Part shown: positions 1 through 8,491 of the stretch, piece by piece | How positions within the stretch are numbered: the first letter of the stretch is position 1 | Layout: every line of letters begins with the position of its first letter | Assembly: GCA_964399955.1 (NCBI GenBank) | Contig: CAYNST010000091.1 | Coordinates: 1 to 14,265 of the forward strand | Length of the DNA: 14,265 nucleotides | Source: CAYNST01 sp964399955 | GTDB taxonomy: Bacteria; Pseudomonadota; Gammaproteobacteria; Pseudomonadales; Cellvibrionaceae | Direction: 5' to 3' | Made by a program: the position numbers and the translations under genes | Notes under the pieces: model-generated | Databases searched by the model: none | Seen by the model: the letters and a program-made list of their open reading frames with translations, nothing else | Told to the model about the DNA's origin: nothing

Positions 1-136
1 GGCCATTTCCTTCTGCCATAGCGAATCTTTCTTGCTGGCTAGAGCTTCCGCGACTCAACCGACGTATCTTGCCATGGTTCCAACGTCGACTATGCCGGCG
101 TTGGCCCTTCATAACCTCCGGCTTGGGCACATGCTT

Positions 137-1285
137 ATGAAAATCTTCAAATGCGCCTGTGGGGCGGATCTGTTTTTTGAGAACAGTGCTTGTATGGCTT
201 GTGGGCGAATGACCGGTTTTTGCGACGAGCTTGATCGGGTAGTGGCATTCGAGGCTGGCAACCGGCCCGGCACCTTCATTATTGCCGGGCAGCCGCAAGG
301 GGAATACCGCCAGTGCGCAAACTATGCCGAGCACGGCGTCTGCAATGGAATGGTACGGGTGCAGCAGGCAGGCGACGCTAAGCAAATACTGTGTTTTGCC
401 TGTCATTTCAATCACACCGTGCCCAATCTTTCGGTCGCCGAGCACCTTCCCCTGTGGAAGAAGGTTGAAACCGCCAAACGTCGCACCCTGTTCACCTTAA
501 AGGCACTTCAACTGGACCTGCCGGACCGCCTGCAGGAGCCTGAGACGGGCCTGCAGTTTGAGTTCATTGCGGACAAAAACGCCAAGGACCACTTCAGCAG
601 CGCACTGCCCAATCAGGACAGCGTTTTCACCGGGCATGATCGCGGCATCATTACCCTGAATTTGGCAGAGGCGGACGACGTTGCGCGGGCCAGTACCCAG
701 CTGTCGTTAGGTGAGAGCTATCGCACCCTACTGGGGCATTTCCGCCATGAAATTGGTCATTTTTTCTGGGACCGTCTGATTGAAGGTAAGCCTCAGGCCG
801 AAGATGCGTTCAGGGCAATGTTCGGCGATGAACGAGAGCACTACCAGGCGGCTCTGGACCGCCATTACCAGCAGGGGCCGCCTCAGAACTGGCAAACGCA
901 ATATATCAGCGCTTATGCAACCATGCACCCGTGGGAGGATTGGGCCGAGACCTGGGCGCACTACATGCACGTGCTGGACACCCTGGAAACCGCGCAGGAG
1001 TGTGGTCTGCAGTTCCGGCCCAGCCCGCAGGATCGGGACCGCACCGATGTAACCGGCTTATGCTTGCCGCAGCAGACCAACTATTATAATTTCCAGACAT
1101 CGGTGGATGAACTGCTGGACATCTGGACTCGGTTTTCAGTGGTGCTCAATTCACTGAACAGAAGCATGGGGCTGCAGGATGCCTACCCGTTTGTGCTGAC
1201 CAGCAACATTCGTAGCAAGCTCAAATTTGTGCACCAGGCAGTGCACGGCACCCTGGCCAGCACCGCGAGTGAACAGCACTCCTAG
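137..1285 (+). CDS. Zinc-ribbon putative metallopeptidase (Peptidase_Mx / DUF2248-like)
   Basis: Probable cytoplasmic zinc-dependent peptidase of 382 residues; its substrate is unknown. The N-terminus is a zinc ribbon with C6, C8, C19 and C22 and the family-typical LFFEN stretch between the pairs. A second set of cysteines follows (around C65, C74, C92 and C95). The catalytic motif HEIGH lies at 204-208, and E267 or E271 in a Trp-rich segment (residues 264-273) is the likely third metal ligand. No signal peptide or membrane segment is visible. The open frame extends upstream to position 32, but the residues before 137 look random and the ribbon begins directly after this ATG. No clear Shine-Dalgarno sequence precedes it. 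It stands alone and converges on the REC-GGDEF-EAL gene, overlapping its stop codon. Family assignment is from motif recognition; the function is not established. Confidence 0.8.
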   Translation: MKIFKCACGADLFFENSACMACGRMTGFCDELDRVVAFEAGNRPGTFIIAGQPQGEYRQCANYAEHGVCNGMVRVQQAGDAKQILCFACHFNHTVPNLSVAEHLPLWKKVETAKRRTLFTLKALQLDLPDRLQEPETGLQFEFIADKNAKDHFSSALPNQDSVFTGHDRGIITLNLAEADDVARASTQLSLGESYRTLLGHFRHEIGHFFWDRLIEGKPQAEDAFRAMFGDEREHYQAALDRHYQQGPPQNWQTQYISAYATMHPWEDWAETWAHYMHVLDTLETAQECGLQFRPSPQDRDRTDVTGLCLPQQTNYYNFQTSVDELLDIWTRFSVVLNSLNRSMGLQDAYPFVLTSNIRSKLKFVHQAVHGTLASTASEQHS

Positions 1286-3000
1286 CCGGTGTTTTGTGCC
1301 GCAGCCCGCGAGAAGTGACGGGTGGACTCGATAAAGGTGTTCCAGTCGGTGTGGCCAAACTCCGGCGTGCCAAACCAGAACCCTTGCGCGCCGTCGCACC
1401 CGATTTGCCGCACTATTTCAGCCAGACGTTTGCTTTCAATGCCCTCGGCAATGACCTTGAGGTCGAGACGGTGGCCCAGTGCGGTGATGCCCTCGACAAT
1501 CTTCTGGTTTTTTTGATTACTATCCCAGTGTAAGAGAAATTTCTGGTCAATCTTCAGCCGGCTGCAGGGGAGGTTGGCCAGATATTCCATAGAGCTGTAA
1601 CCTGCGCCAAAATCGTCAATCGCAATTTGGATGCCCTGCTCGGTCAAATTCTCCAGCACCGGCACGGTCAGTTCCGGGTTTTTCATCAGGTGGGTTTCGG
1701 TCACCTCAAGTACCAGGTGGTGTGGGGATACGGCATGGGTTTGTAGCGCGCGCTTGAGCATCTCCATGATGATCTGATTGTGGCAAAGGTTGGCCGGCAG
1801 GTTGATGGCCACGGACAGGCCGGGCACCTGCTTTTGCCACTGCTTCAACTGAGCCAGAGCGGTGTTGAACAGCCACTCGTGATAAATCACTACCAAGGTG
1901 CCTTGATGTATCAGGCTGACAATATCTTTGGGAGCAATCCATTCGCCCTTGTGTTGCCAGCGCACCAGCGCCTCCACGCTCAGGCACTCTCCTGTGTCAA
2001 TGTCGTAAATGGGTTGGTAGGCAAGCTTTATATCTTGATTCTGCAGGCCGTGGGGCAGTGCGCGAGTCAAATCACTCTTGCGTTGCCACTGAATTTTATA
2101 ATCGTGGGTGAATTTGACGTATTGGGAGCGGCCCCGCTCCTTGGCGGTGTAAAGTGCGGCGTCGGCCTGTTTGATCAGCTCATTGTGGTCGCGTGCAGTA
2201 TCGGGGAAGCTGGCCATGCCAATGGACGGGTAGATTTGCAAAACCACTTCATCCATGGTCACCGGGGCGGGGATTTGTTTCAGCAGCTTCTGCACCACAA
2301 TCAAGCAGTCGCAGGGGTCCGTCTCGGGTAACAGCACGACAAATTCATCCCCCCCCAAACGCGCTACGCTGTCGGTAATGCGAACGCACTGGCGGATGCG
2401 CTCCGCTATCATTTTCAGTATCAGGTCGCCCGCTTCATGACCGTAGGTGTCGTTGATCTGCTTGAAATGATCTATGTCCAAAAATATCAGGCTTAGGCTG
2501 CGATTGTAGCGTTTAGCTTCTTTGACTGAGTGCTCAAGCCTGTCCATGAACAGCGACCGGTTCAGCAGGCCGGTCAGGGAGTCGTGGTGGGCCATGTAAT
2601 GGAGTTCTTTTTGCAGGTTGAAGGTGCGGATGGCGTTGTTGATGGCCTTCAGAAGCTCTGCGCTGGCCAGGGCATCCTTCACCAGATAGTCCTGCACGCC
2701 CAGTTGCATCAACTCCACGGCCAGGCGTTCATCACCCTGGCCGGTGCTGATGACAATAGGAATATTGGGTTTGCCGTGTTTTTGATACAGCTCACTGATC
2801 AACTGTTTAGCCGTACCATTGGGAAAGCGGAAGTCCATGATGCAGCAGGCCGGCGTGTTGGTCTCCAGGTAAGTGCGCGCGGCATCCAGATTGTCGATGT
2901 GCACAAACTCGGAAAAATCGTGCTTTTCATCTTCCAGAAGACGAACGTAATGCAGGTAGTCAGCGTAATTGTCTTCAATAATCAACAGCTGATTGCTCAT
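1282..3000 (-). CDS. REC-GGDEF-EAL cyclic-di-GMP signalling protein
   Basis: Cytoplasmic response regulator of 572 residues that should make and/or break cyclic di-GMP when phosphorylated. The receiver domain (about 1-125) keeps its acidic pocket, phosphoacceptor D56, T86 and K108. The GGDEF domain (about 135-300) has an intact GGDEF at 216-220 and an RxxD inhibitory site, R207-D210, exactly five residues before it. The EAL domain (about 315-560) keeps E343-A344-L345, N400, E432, D462-D463, K483, E519 and Q539, so it looks catalytically competent. The frame opens at a TTG at 3021, but no ribosome site precedes that. ATG 3000 has an AGG about 8-9 nt upstream and starts right at the receiver fold. 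It lies 106 nt after the stand-alone receiver gene on the same strand with no terminator between, so it is probably part of the kinase operon. Which activity dominates in vivo cannot be read from the sequence. Confidence 0.92.
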   Translation of the reverse strand: MSNQLLIIEDNYADYLHYVRLLEDEKHDFSEFVHIDNLDAARTYLETNTPACCIMDFRFPNGTAKQLISELYQKHGKPNIPIVISTGQGDERLAVELMQLGVQDYLVKDALASAELLKAINNAIRTFNLQKELHYMAHHDSLTGLLNRSLFMDRLEHSVKEAKRYNRSLSLIFLDIDHFKQINDTYGHEAGDLILKMIAERIRQCVRITDSVARLGGDEFVVLLPETDPCDCLIVVQKLLKQIPAPVTMDEVVLQIYPSIGMASFPDTARDHNELIKQADAALYTAKERGRSQYVKFTHDYKIQWQRKSDLTRALPHGLQNQDIKLAYQPIYDIDTGECLSVEALVRWQHKGEWIAPKDIVSLIHQGTLVVIYHEWLFNTALAQLKQWQKQVPGLSVAINLPANLCHNQIIMEMLKRALQTHAVSPHHLVLEVTETHLMKNPELTVPVLENLTEQGIQIAIDDFGAGYSSMEYLANLPCSRLKIDQKFLLHWDSNQKNQKIVEGITALGHRLDLKVIAEGIESKRLAEIVRQIGCDGAQGFWFGTPEFGHTDWNTFIESTRHFSRAAAQNTG

Positions 3001-3106
3001 CTCCGGTACCTGTTGTTGCAAGTTTTTGGATTGTGGATCAGGCTGCCCTACGCCTTGGCCTAACTGTTGTTACGTGTGTCATTGGCTCAATGCGCTAAGA
3101 CGCAGC

Positions 3107-3562
3107 TCAGACTGACGTAAACGGCGAACGGTTTGGCAGTGTCACCAGTTCAAACCAGAATTGCTCCAGTTGGATGACCGCGTGCACAAAGTCCATCTCG
3201 TTGACCGGCTTGACCAGGAAGGCGTTCACACCCAATTTGTAGCTGTCGAGTATGTCCTTGTCCCGCGACGAAGTCGTGAGCATGATCACCGGAATGTGCT
3301 TGAGCGCCTCACATGAGCGAATGCGCTGCAGTGTTTCCCGTCCATCCATGATCGGCATGTTCATATCCATCAATACCAGGTCAGGGTATTCCTCCTGGGC
3401 GTGGTAGGGCGGTTTGCCTTGCAGCAGGTTGAGCGCTTCCTGGCCGTTGTCGACAATCATCAAGGTGCAGTCCACCCTCCCGTCCTCCAATGCCCTCTGC
3501 ACAATAACTTGATCTGCCTGGCAGTCCTCCACCAGTAAAATAACGGCTCTTCGCTTCTTCAT
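3107..3562 (-). CDS. Stand-alone Rcp1-type response regulator (REC only)
   Basis: Single receiver domain of 151 residues without an output domain, of the Rcp1 type often paired with phytochrome-like histidine kinases. Phosphoacceptor D66 sits in LVLMDMNMP, followed by the switch residue T96 and K118 in VKP. The tail (about 134-142, with FWFELVTLP) is the usual end of this family. It should receive phosphate from the adjacent kinase and act by protein contact, or pass phosphate on. The frame is open upstream to 3661, but that part overlaps the kinase gene. ATG 3562 lies only 7 nt after the kinase stop codon, and a GGGGAG made by the last kinase codons serves as its ribosome site at about 10 nt. 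Translation is therefore probably coupled to the kinase. Confidence 0.92.
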   Translation of the reverse strand: MKKRRAVILLVEDCQADQVIVQRALEDGRVDCTLMIVDNGQEALNLLQGKPPYHAQEEYPDLVLMDMNMPIMDGRETLQRIRSCEALKHIPVIMLTTSSRDKDILDSYKLGVNAFLVKPVNEMDFVHAVIQLEQFWFELVTLPNRSPFTSV

Positions 3563-3569
3563 TATAGTT

Positions 3570-6491
3570 TTACTCCCCGTGCGCTGCCGGTAAGGTAAAG
3601 ATAAAACGGGCGCCATCGCCAGGCTTGGATTCAACCTCGACGTTGCCACCGTGCCGATCAATTATTTTTTTTACCATGGCCAGACCAATTCCGTTGCCTT
3701 CGTACTTGGCGTAGGAATGCAGGCGCTTGAATGGCTTGAATATATCGGTCATGTGTTCCGGTGCTATGCCAATGCCATTGTCCGCCACGGTTATCTTGTA
3801 AGTGCCGGTTTGCGCATCGAGACCGGCGGTCACCGTGATGATAGGCGCAACATCGGCGCGCCGAAATTTTATTGCGTTGCCAATGAGGTTGAGAAAGACG
3901 CGCGAAAGCTGGGTGAAGTCTCCGCGCACCTCCGGCAAATCACCCAGTGTGACCACCTGTGCGTCGCTGTCGGTAATGGCCGATTGCAGATGATCCAGGG
4001 CGTATTGCAGACAGCGGGACAGGGAGGCATCGCGAAACTTAAAGTCCGAATTGAGTACCCGGGAAAATTGCAGTAAATCGTCGATCAGCTTGGTCATCCG
4101 ATGGGCGGCGGCCCCAATGAACTCGGCGTCCTGCATAACCCTTTGATGGTCGCCCTTGGCCAAATCTTTGATCAAATAATTGCTGTAAGCCCGCAAGGTG
4201 CGCAATGGTTCTTTGAGATCGTGAGACGCAATATAGGCGAACTGGTCCAGCTCCTCGTTCTTCTCCTCCAGCTGCTGGTTTTTTTCCTCCAGTTTGAGTG
4301 CCAGGTCTTTTTCGTGCGCCATATCTATGATTTGCACGGTGATCAGCACCAATTTGCCTTCGTTGTCCAGAATGGGGGCCGCTGACAAAAGCCCCCACAC
4401 CAGCTGACCGTTTTTTTTGAGGCAGCGAACCTCCCGGCGCACCGGCTGAGACTCTCCCTCCACGAAGCCTTGTAATGCTTCTTCTATGGCGACATGCTTG
4501 GCGTCGGCCATGAAGGATCCCAGTGCCTTGCCCAGCAATTCGAATTCTGCGTAACCTAACCAGCGGCACAGTGCGTCATTGACCTGGATGATGCGGCCGC
4601 TGGCGTCCTGGGTTGCAAAGCCCACTGCCGAGGCGTTGACGGCGGTATCCAGCAGCGCTATTTTTTCGTTGAGAATTTTTTCCAGGCGCAGCTTTTCCGT
4701 GAGGTCGCGAATGACATGAATGCCGCGTATGCCTCGGCTCAACTTTTTTGTGGATCGTGTGACATCCACCGGAAACGACTTGCCGGTGCTGTCAAACGCC
4801 GTCAGCATGCGCTCGGTTTCGTCCGCTCCTGTCGCCCCGGCCGCCTTGTCCGCTTTTTGCCCATAGACGCTGCCATGCGGGACGGCTTCGGGGATGAACC
4901 GGTGCAAGGGGGCGCCCACCAGACTGCCGCGCTCTGCGGCAAACATCGCCAGGGCTGTGCGATTGGCTGCCTCAATCAACCCCTTCTCTGAGGTGACAAG
5001 CACTGCGTCAGAGAGGGTGTCGAATACCTCCAGCTGATCTTGCTGGGTGCGCAGCTTGATGAACTGCAACAAGACCCAGGCGCTCAATGCAAATAGCGCC
5101 ACCAGCATGGAGGTCAACAGACGGTGCAGTGGAGTCTGATAAAGCACATCAAAGGATGCGCCGGTCTCCACACTCAGTGCCCAGTCCTGGCCGGGCAGGG
5201 CGAGTATCACCTGGTCACCGGTGGCGTCGGGCTTAACTTCTATGGATTTGCTCAGCTCTATAAAGGCCTGCTCGGAGTGGATTAACCGGCCCGATAAACC
5301 CACTGACTCAAGCCGGGCGGTCACCGGCTCGAGCAGGCGGGTCAGGCTTATGACGGCAATCAACCAGCCGCGGTCAACGCTGCGGTCATTTAGTGGATAA
5401 ATCAGCAGCACCTCGTGCCCGTTTTTGGTCTGCAGGACGGGAGAGTACTGTGAGCGGTTGGTGTTTATGGCTTTGAACATGCTGCTCAGCGCGGGCGCCA
5501 ACTCCTCAATGGAGCGGCCTTTGGGGGGCGCTAACCAATGACTGGTAAAGTCCGGAGTTAGCCATTCGATAGTGGAAATGGCGGCAAATTCGTTCATCTG
5601 TGCGCGTGCGTCCGCCAGCCAGCGCTCCCGGTGAAGCTGATCGGCATCAATCCAGCGATCGCCCATACGATCGAATGTATTGGCGGTCTGGTTGAACACA
5701 TCGGTTAATTGACTGGCCACAGATACCGCCTCCTTGCGCAGGCTTTCCTGGATTGCCGCCTTTTTCTCGTTAGCCAGCGCAATTTCAATGCATACCAGCA
5801 CGGTAAGCAGTAAAGGCACGCCCATGGCGAACAGCCAGCGGTGAAATTGTTGATCGCTGTTGCTCACACCCTGGGTAAACCACAGTAGCGATATACTCAG
5901 GCAAATGAACCCAACCGCAGAGTGGATGGCACCAAAGGTTTCGCTACCCCAGCCAAAGGCCGGGTTTAGTCCTGTCAGGTAGCCGAGAAAGGTCATACAC
6001 CCCAGACCCAGCACCGCACTGGCTAGTACCGTGACTGTCAGCACCACAGCGAAACGGTGCTGCAGGCGAGAAAGCAGCAGAATGCTTGCGGAGATGAGCA
6101 GCAACGAGATTGCCGTATTGACGGTCATGCCGCCGGTGGGTGAACTCTGGCCGGTAAAATCCTGTACCTGCAGGAGGGTTTCAATGCCGAAGGGGATTTG
6201 CAAAAAATGTTGCACCAGTGAGCTGGCACCCACTACTGCCGCCGAGAAGGCCAGGGCAAAGCTGAGTTTGGCGCAATTCAGATAAAAAAAGCTGAGAGCA
6301 AGCCCGGAGAGAACAAATCCGATAGCCGTTTTGTACTGCATCGGCGCCCAATTCGGGCTCACCTGTACCAGTGACTGGCTTTTCACCAACCAACCGACTA
6401 CAACCAAACAACCCAATATCCCCACGACAGCCGCCAGATATTGACGGGCGGTTCGAGCTGTTGGTTGTCCTGCTGCCTGCAGATAGCCCAT
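3570..6491 (-). CDS. Membrane sensor histidine kinase with CHASE-like periplasmic domain and two PAS domains
   Basis: Sensor kinase of 973 residues. Order: a hydrophobic region of about seven helices (residues 15-241), a periplasmic CHASE-like region (about 242-453), a further membrane helix (about 454-478), PAS 1 (about 485-600), PAS 2 (about 610-723), a Glu/Lys-rich coiled coil (724-748), HisKA with phosphorylatable H757 in SHDLKEPL, and a HATPase_c domain with N868/N872, D904 in DNGIGI, and the NGIGLAMVKK lid. All kinase boxes are intact, so it should be active. The HisKA type matches kinases that use Rcp1-like receivers, and such a receiver is the next gene. The open frame begins at 6608 (GTG); I chose ATG 6491 because the first hydrophobic segment follows shortly and the residues before it look non-coding. 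No good ribosome site is visible at either, so the start is uncertain. The signal is unknown; both periplasmic and membrane inputs are possible. Confidence 0.9.
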   Translation of the reverse strand: MGYLQAAGQPTARTARQYLAAVVGILGCLVVVGWLVKSQSLVQVSPNWAPMQYKTAIGFVLSGLALSFFYLNCAKLSFALAFSAAVVGASSLVQHFLQIPFGIETLLQVQDFTGQSSPTGGMTVNTAISLLLISASILLLSRLQHRFAVVLTVTVLASAVLGLGCMTFLGYLTGLNPAFGWGSETFGAIHSAVGFICLSISLLWFTQGVSNSDQQFHRWLFAMGVPLLLTVLVCIEIALANEKKAAIQESLRKEAVSVASQLTDVFNQTANTFDRMGDRWIDADQLHRERWLADARAQMNEFAAISTIEWLTPDFTSHWLAPPKGRSIEELAPALSSMFKAINTNRSQYSPVLQTKNGHEVLLIYPLNDRSVDRGWLIAVISLTRLLEPVTARLESVGLSGRLIHSEQAFIELSKSIEVKPDATGDQVILALPGQDWALSVETGASFDVLYQTPLHRLLTSMLVALFALSAWVLLQFIKLRTQQDQLEVFDTLSDAVLVTSEKGLIEAANRTALAMFAAERGSLVGAPLHRFIPEAVPHGSVYGQKADKAAGATGADETERMLTAFDSTGKSFPVDVTRSTKKLSRGIRGIHVIRDLTEKLRLEKILNEKIALLDTAVNASAVGFATQDASGRIIQVNDALCRWLGYAEFELLGKALGSFMADAKHVAIEEALQGFVEGESQPVRREVRCLKKNGQLVWGLLSAAPILDNEGKLVLITVQIIDMAHEKDLALKLEEKNQQLEEKNEELDQFAYIASHDLKEPLRTLRAYSNYLIKDLAKGDHQRVMQDAEFIGAAAHRMTKLIDDLLQFSRVLNSDFKFRDASLSRCLQYALDHLQSAITDSDAQVVTLGDLPEVRGDFTQLSRVFLNLIGNAIKFRRADVAPIITVTAGLDAQTGTYKITVADNGIGIAPEHMTDIFKPFKRLHSYAKYEGNGIGLAMVKKIIDRHGGNVEVESKPGDGARFIFTLPAAHGE

Positions 6492-6540
6492 GATTCGCAA
6501 CCGGATTTGGCATATACCGTGGTATGCCGACTGGTTAACA

Positions 6541-6684
6541 CTAGTTGGCAGCAGCTGAGGCTGCCAACTCCCCTGTTTTGAACATCGATTCAGCGGGCAC
6601 GCCGCCACCGGTTGACTCGATGCTGACCGCGCCGCCGGATCTCTTGTGCAGGTGCCTCTTTGGGATACCCATCCTGACTATCAT
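6541..6684 (-). CDS. Possible small protein upstream of the histidine kinase (47 aa)
   Basis: A minus-strand frame of 47 residues ends 49 nt before the kinase ATG. The protein would be basic at its N-terminus (GIPKRHLHKR) and Gly/Ala-rich at its end (GELAASAAAN). Most codons in its middle end in G or C, as in the real genes here, but the surrounding 100 bp is itself GC-rich, so this is weak evidence. An alternative ATG lies at 6672. Neither start has a well-placed Shine-Dalgarno sequence. The last codons form a perfect 10-bp inverted repeat. I recognise no family. It may be a leader peptide, an independent small gene or chance. Confidence 0.3.
   Translation of the reverse strand: MIVRMGIPKRHLHKRSGGAVSIESTGGGVPAESMFKTGELAASAAAN
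6543..6569. repeat. Perfect 10-bp inverted repeat upstream of the kinase gene
   Basis: AGTTGGCAGC (6543-6552) and GCTGCCAACT (6560-6569) are perfect complements around a 7-nt loop. The element is about 52 bp upstream of the kinase ATG. It has no following T run on either strand, so it is unlikely to be an intrinsic terminator. It could be a protein binding site, a leader hairpin, or a by-product of Ala codons in the possible small gene it overlaps. Confidence 0.6.
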
Positions 6685-7257
6685 TGTTATTGCGTCGCGA
6701 AGCAAAGATTAACACGCTATAAGTTTGGGAAGAAGGCAGAGTTAAATATAAAGTACTAATGTTGGCGCTCTTCGTTAATGCAAATTGTGATAAATCCGGT
6801 TTGGTGCAGCTGATTGATTAGCAATTTTCAGCCCAATTGATCCGGGGTAAGCGCGTAGGTGCAGCATCCATGCGGCTCCATTCAGCCACTTCTTCTGGTT
6901 CCTGTCTACGCAGCAACTCATTCTTTAGATTTAGTTTTCTTTTTGAGTGGTTATAAAGTATTAGTTTTACCGCCTGGGTCGGAATTAGGGGCGACGTTTC
7001 GCGGCTTTAGGCGCCCCGCTGGTGAAATACTCATCCACCCGAGCAATTGAACGGTAGAATTAAGCCTGCAACCAGAAAACCGCAAAAATTGCGCACTGAA
7101 ATTGGTGGCGCCTGTATTTCAATATTGGAGCAACTCTTGCGGTCGGTCGACTGGGCCTTCATCCGTCTATTTGAGGGCAGGGTGTGTTCACAAATGGTGC
7201 AAATGGAGCTTGTGCTGCACGATTTGACGGCCGGGTTGGGCGTCTACTGGGAGGAGC
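6685..7257. other. AT-rich divergent intergenic region between the kinase and ectoine genes
   Basis: About 570 bp without a supportable gene, clearly richer in A+T than its flanks. It must hold the promoters of both the ectoine operon and the kinase set. I see a TATAAA at 6952-6957 with only a poor -35 partner, and a 6-bp stem GGGGCG/CGCCCC at 6988-6993 and 7012-7017 around an 18-nt loop. A minus-strand frame of 48 codons (6921-6775) and plus-strand frames at 6859 and 7047 look non-coding. No transcription factor site could be assigned. Confidence 0.5.
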
Positions 7258-8430
7258 ATGTCGGCAGATTGGCACTTGATCATTGAAGACGCGCAGGCGC
7301 TGCGCCATGAGCTGCACGCCTGTCCCGAGCTGGGTTGGCAGGAGGTAAAGACTGCCGCTCGTATTCGAGAGCGCCTCACTCGATTGGACATTCCCTGGCG
7401 CGAGTGCGCCGGGACAGGCACGCTGGCCAAGCTCAGCCCCCGTATCAGTCGTGCCCCTCACATAGCATTGCGTGGCGACATCGACGCGCTGCCAATCACC
7501 GAGGACACTGACAAGGCATACGCCTCGAACAACCCGGGGTGTATGCATGCCTGCGGGCACGACGGGCACACGGCTGCGCTAATGGCGACGGCGCAGTGGT
7601 TGAAGCACCACGAATCCACTCTGCCCGGCCCGGTGACCCTGCTGTTTCAACCTGCTGAGGAGGGTGGTCATGGGGCGCGGCACATGATTGAAGACGGGGC
7701 GCTGGATGGCGTCGACGAGATCTACGGCTGGCACAACTGGCCGGCCATTCCATTCGGGCACATTGCCTGCCCGGCAGGCATAGTTATGTGTGGCAATGGC
7801 GTTTTCCAGATCAGGGTAGAGGGCATCGGCGGGCATGCGAGTCAGCCGGAGCTGTGTCGGGACCCGGTGTTGGCCGCCAGTGCAATAGTGCTTGCTTTGC
7901 AACAAGTGGTCAGCCGCCGTCTACCGCCACAGCAGGCTGCGGTTCTCAGTGTCACCTCCATCGAGGCCCCCAGTGCACCGACCGTTATTCCCCAGTCGGC
8001 GCTGATAGGCGGCAGTATTCGAGTTTCCGATTCCGCCACTCGGGCCTTGCTTAATCAGTTGATTGCCGAGGTGAGCGAGCAAACCGCGCGAGCCTACGGG
8101 GTCACCTGCACGGTAGAGCTTACGCCCCGCTATGAAGCCACCGTCAATCACGCGGCGCAGGCGGAACGGGTAAGACGCAAGTGGGCTGAGGAACACGGCG
8201 AGGCGTCGCTTGATTGTGATCTGCGCCTGCCAATCATGGCCTCGGAGGACTTCAGCTATTATCTGCAAAAAATCCCCGGTGCATTCGCACTGATTGGCGC
8301 CGACGACGGACTGGGTCATGCGGCGCCCTGTCACAGCCCGCACTATGACTTCAATGACCGCTTGATCCCGCAAGTGACCAAACTTTTTGCCCGCCTGGTG
8401 GGGGCACCGTTACCTGCGAATTTGGCTTGA
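7258..8430 (+). CDS. doeB2: M20-family deacetylase, probably N-alpha-acetyl-diaminobutyrate deacetylase (DoeB2 type)
   Basis: Cytoplasmic metal-dependent amidohydrolase of 390 residues. In this context it most likely removes acetate from N-alpha-acetyl-L-2,4-diaminobutyrate, the second step of ectoine breakdown. The M20 motifs are intact: RGDIDALPI (around 71-79), the metal site C99 and H101 in MHACGHDGH, E134/E135 in QPAEE, H159 in WHNW, and a late His in CHSPHYDF. The central part is the usual dimerisation domain. The start is fixed by GGGAGGAG immediately upstream and an in-frame stop about 30 nt before it. It opens the ectoine operon; the next gene starts 61 nt on. M20 enzymes of this shape also include hippurate and indole-acetyl-amino-acid hydrolases, so the substrate is inferred from the neighbours. 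Confidence 0.75.
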   Translation: MSADWHLIIEDAQALRHELHACPELGWQEVKTAARIRERLTRLDIPWRECAGTGTLAKLSPRISRAPHIALRGDIDALPITEDTDKAYASNNPGCMHACGHDGHTAALMATAQWLKHHESTLPGPVTLLFQPAEEGGHGARHMIEDGALDGVDEIYGWHNWPAIPFGHIACPAGIVMCGNGVFQIRVEGIGGHASQPELCRDPVLAASAIVLALQQVVSRRLPPQQAAVLSVTSIEAPSAPTVIPQSALIGGSIRVSDSATRALLNQLIAEVSEQTARAYGVTCTVELTPRYEATVNHAAQAERVRRKWAEEHGEASLDCDLRLPIMASEDFSYYLQKIPGAFALIGADDGLGHAAPCHSPHYDFNDRLIPQVTKLFARLVGAPLPANLA

Positions 8431-8491
8431 CGGCCCCGCTGCCTGTGCACCTGAGCATGGGCGGCGCGTTATCGCACCAAAGGAGACCAGC

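Noticed and set aside
1..19. ATG on the minus strand at 19, possible start of a divergent gene (MAEGNG)
   Set aside because: Only six codons are in the window, so it cannot be judged.
80..104. Inverted repeat CCAACG/CGTTGG upstream of the peptidase
   Set aside because: It has only 6 bp arms around 13 nt, no T run and no link to a promoter.
6775..6921. Minus-strand frame of 48 codons in the divergent gap
   Set aside because: It has no convincing ribosome site, uneven composition and no recognisable motif.
6841..7020. Possible c-di-GMP or other riboswitch before the ectoine operon
   Set aside because: I could not find the conserved core or pairing of any riboswitch class I know.
7047..7286. 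Plus-strand TTG-started frame of 79 codons overlapping the start of doeB2
   Set aside because: It has no ribosome site, a random-looking product and runs 29 bp into a gene with a clear start.
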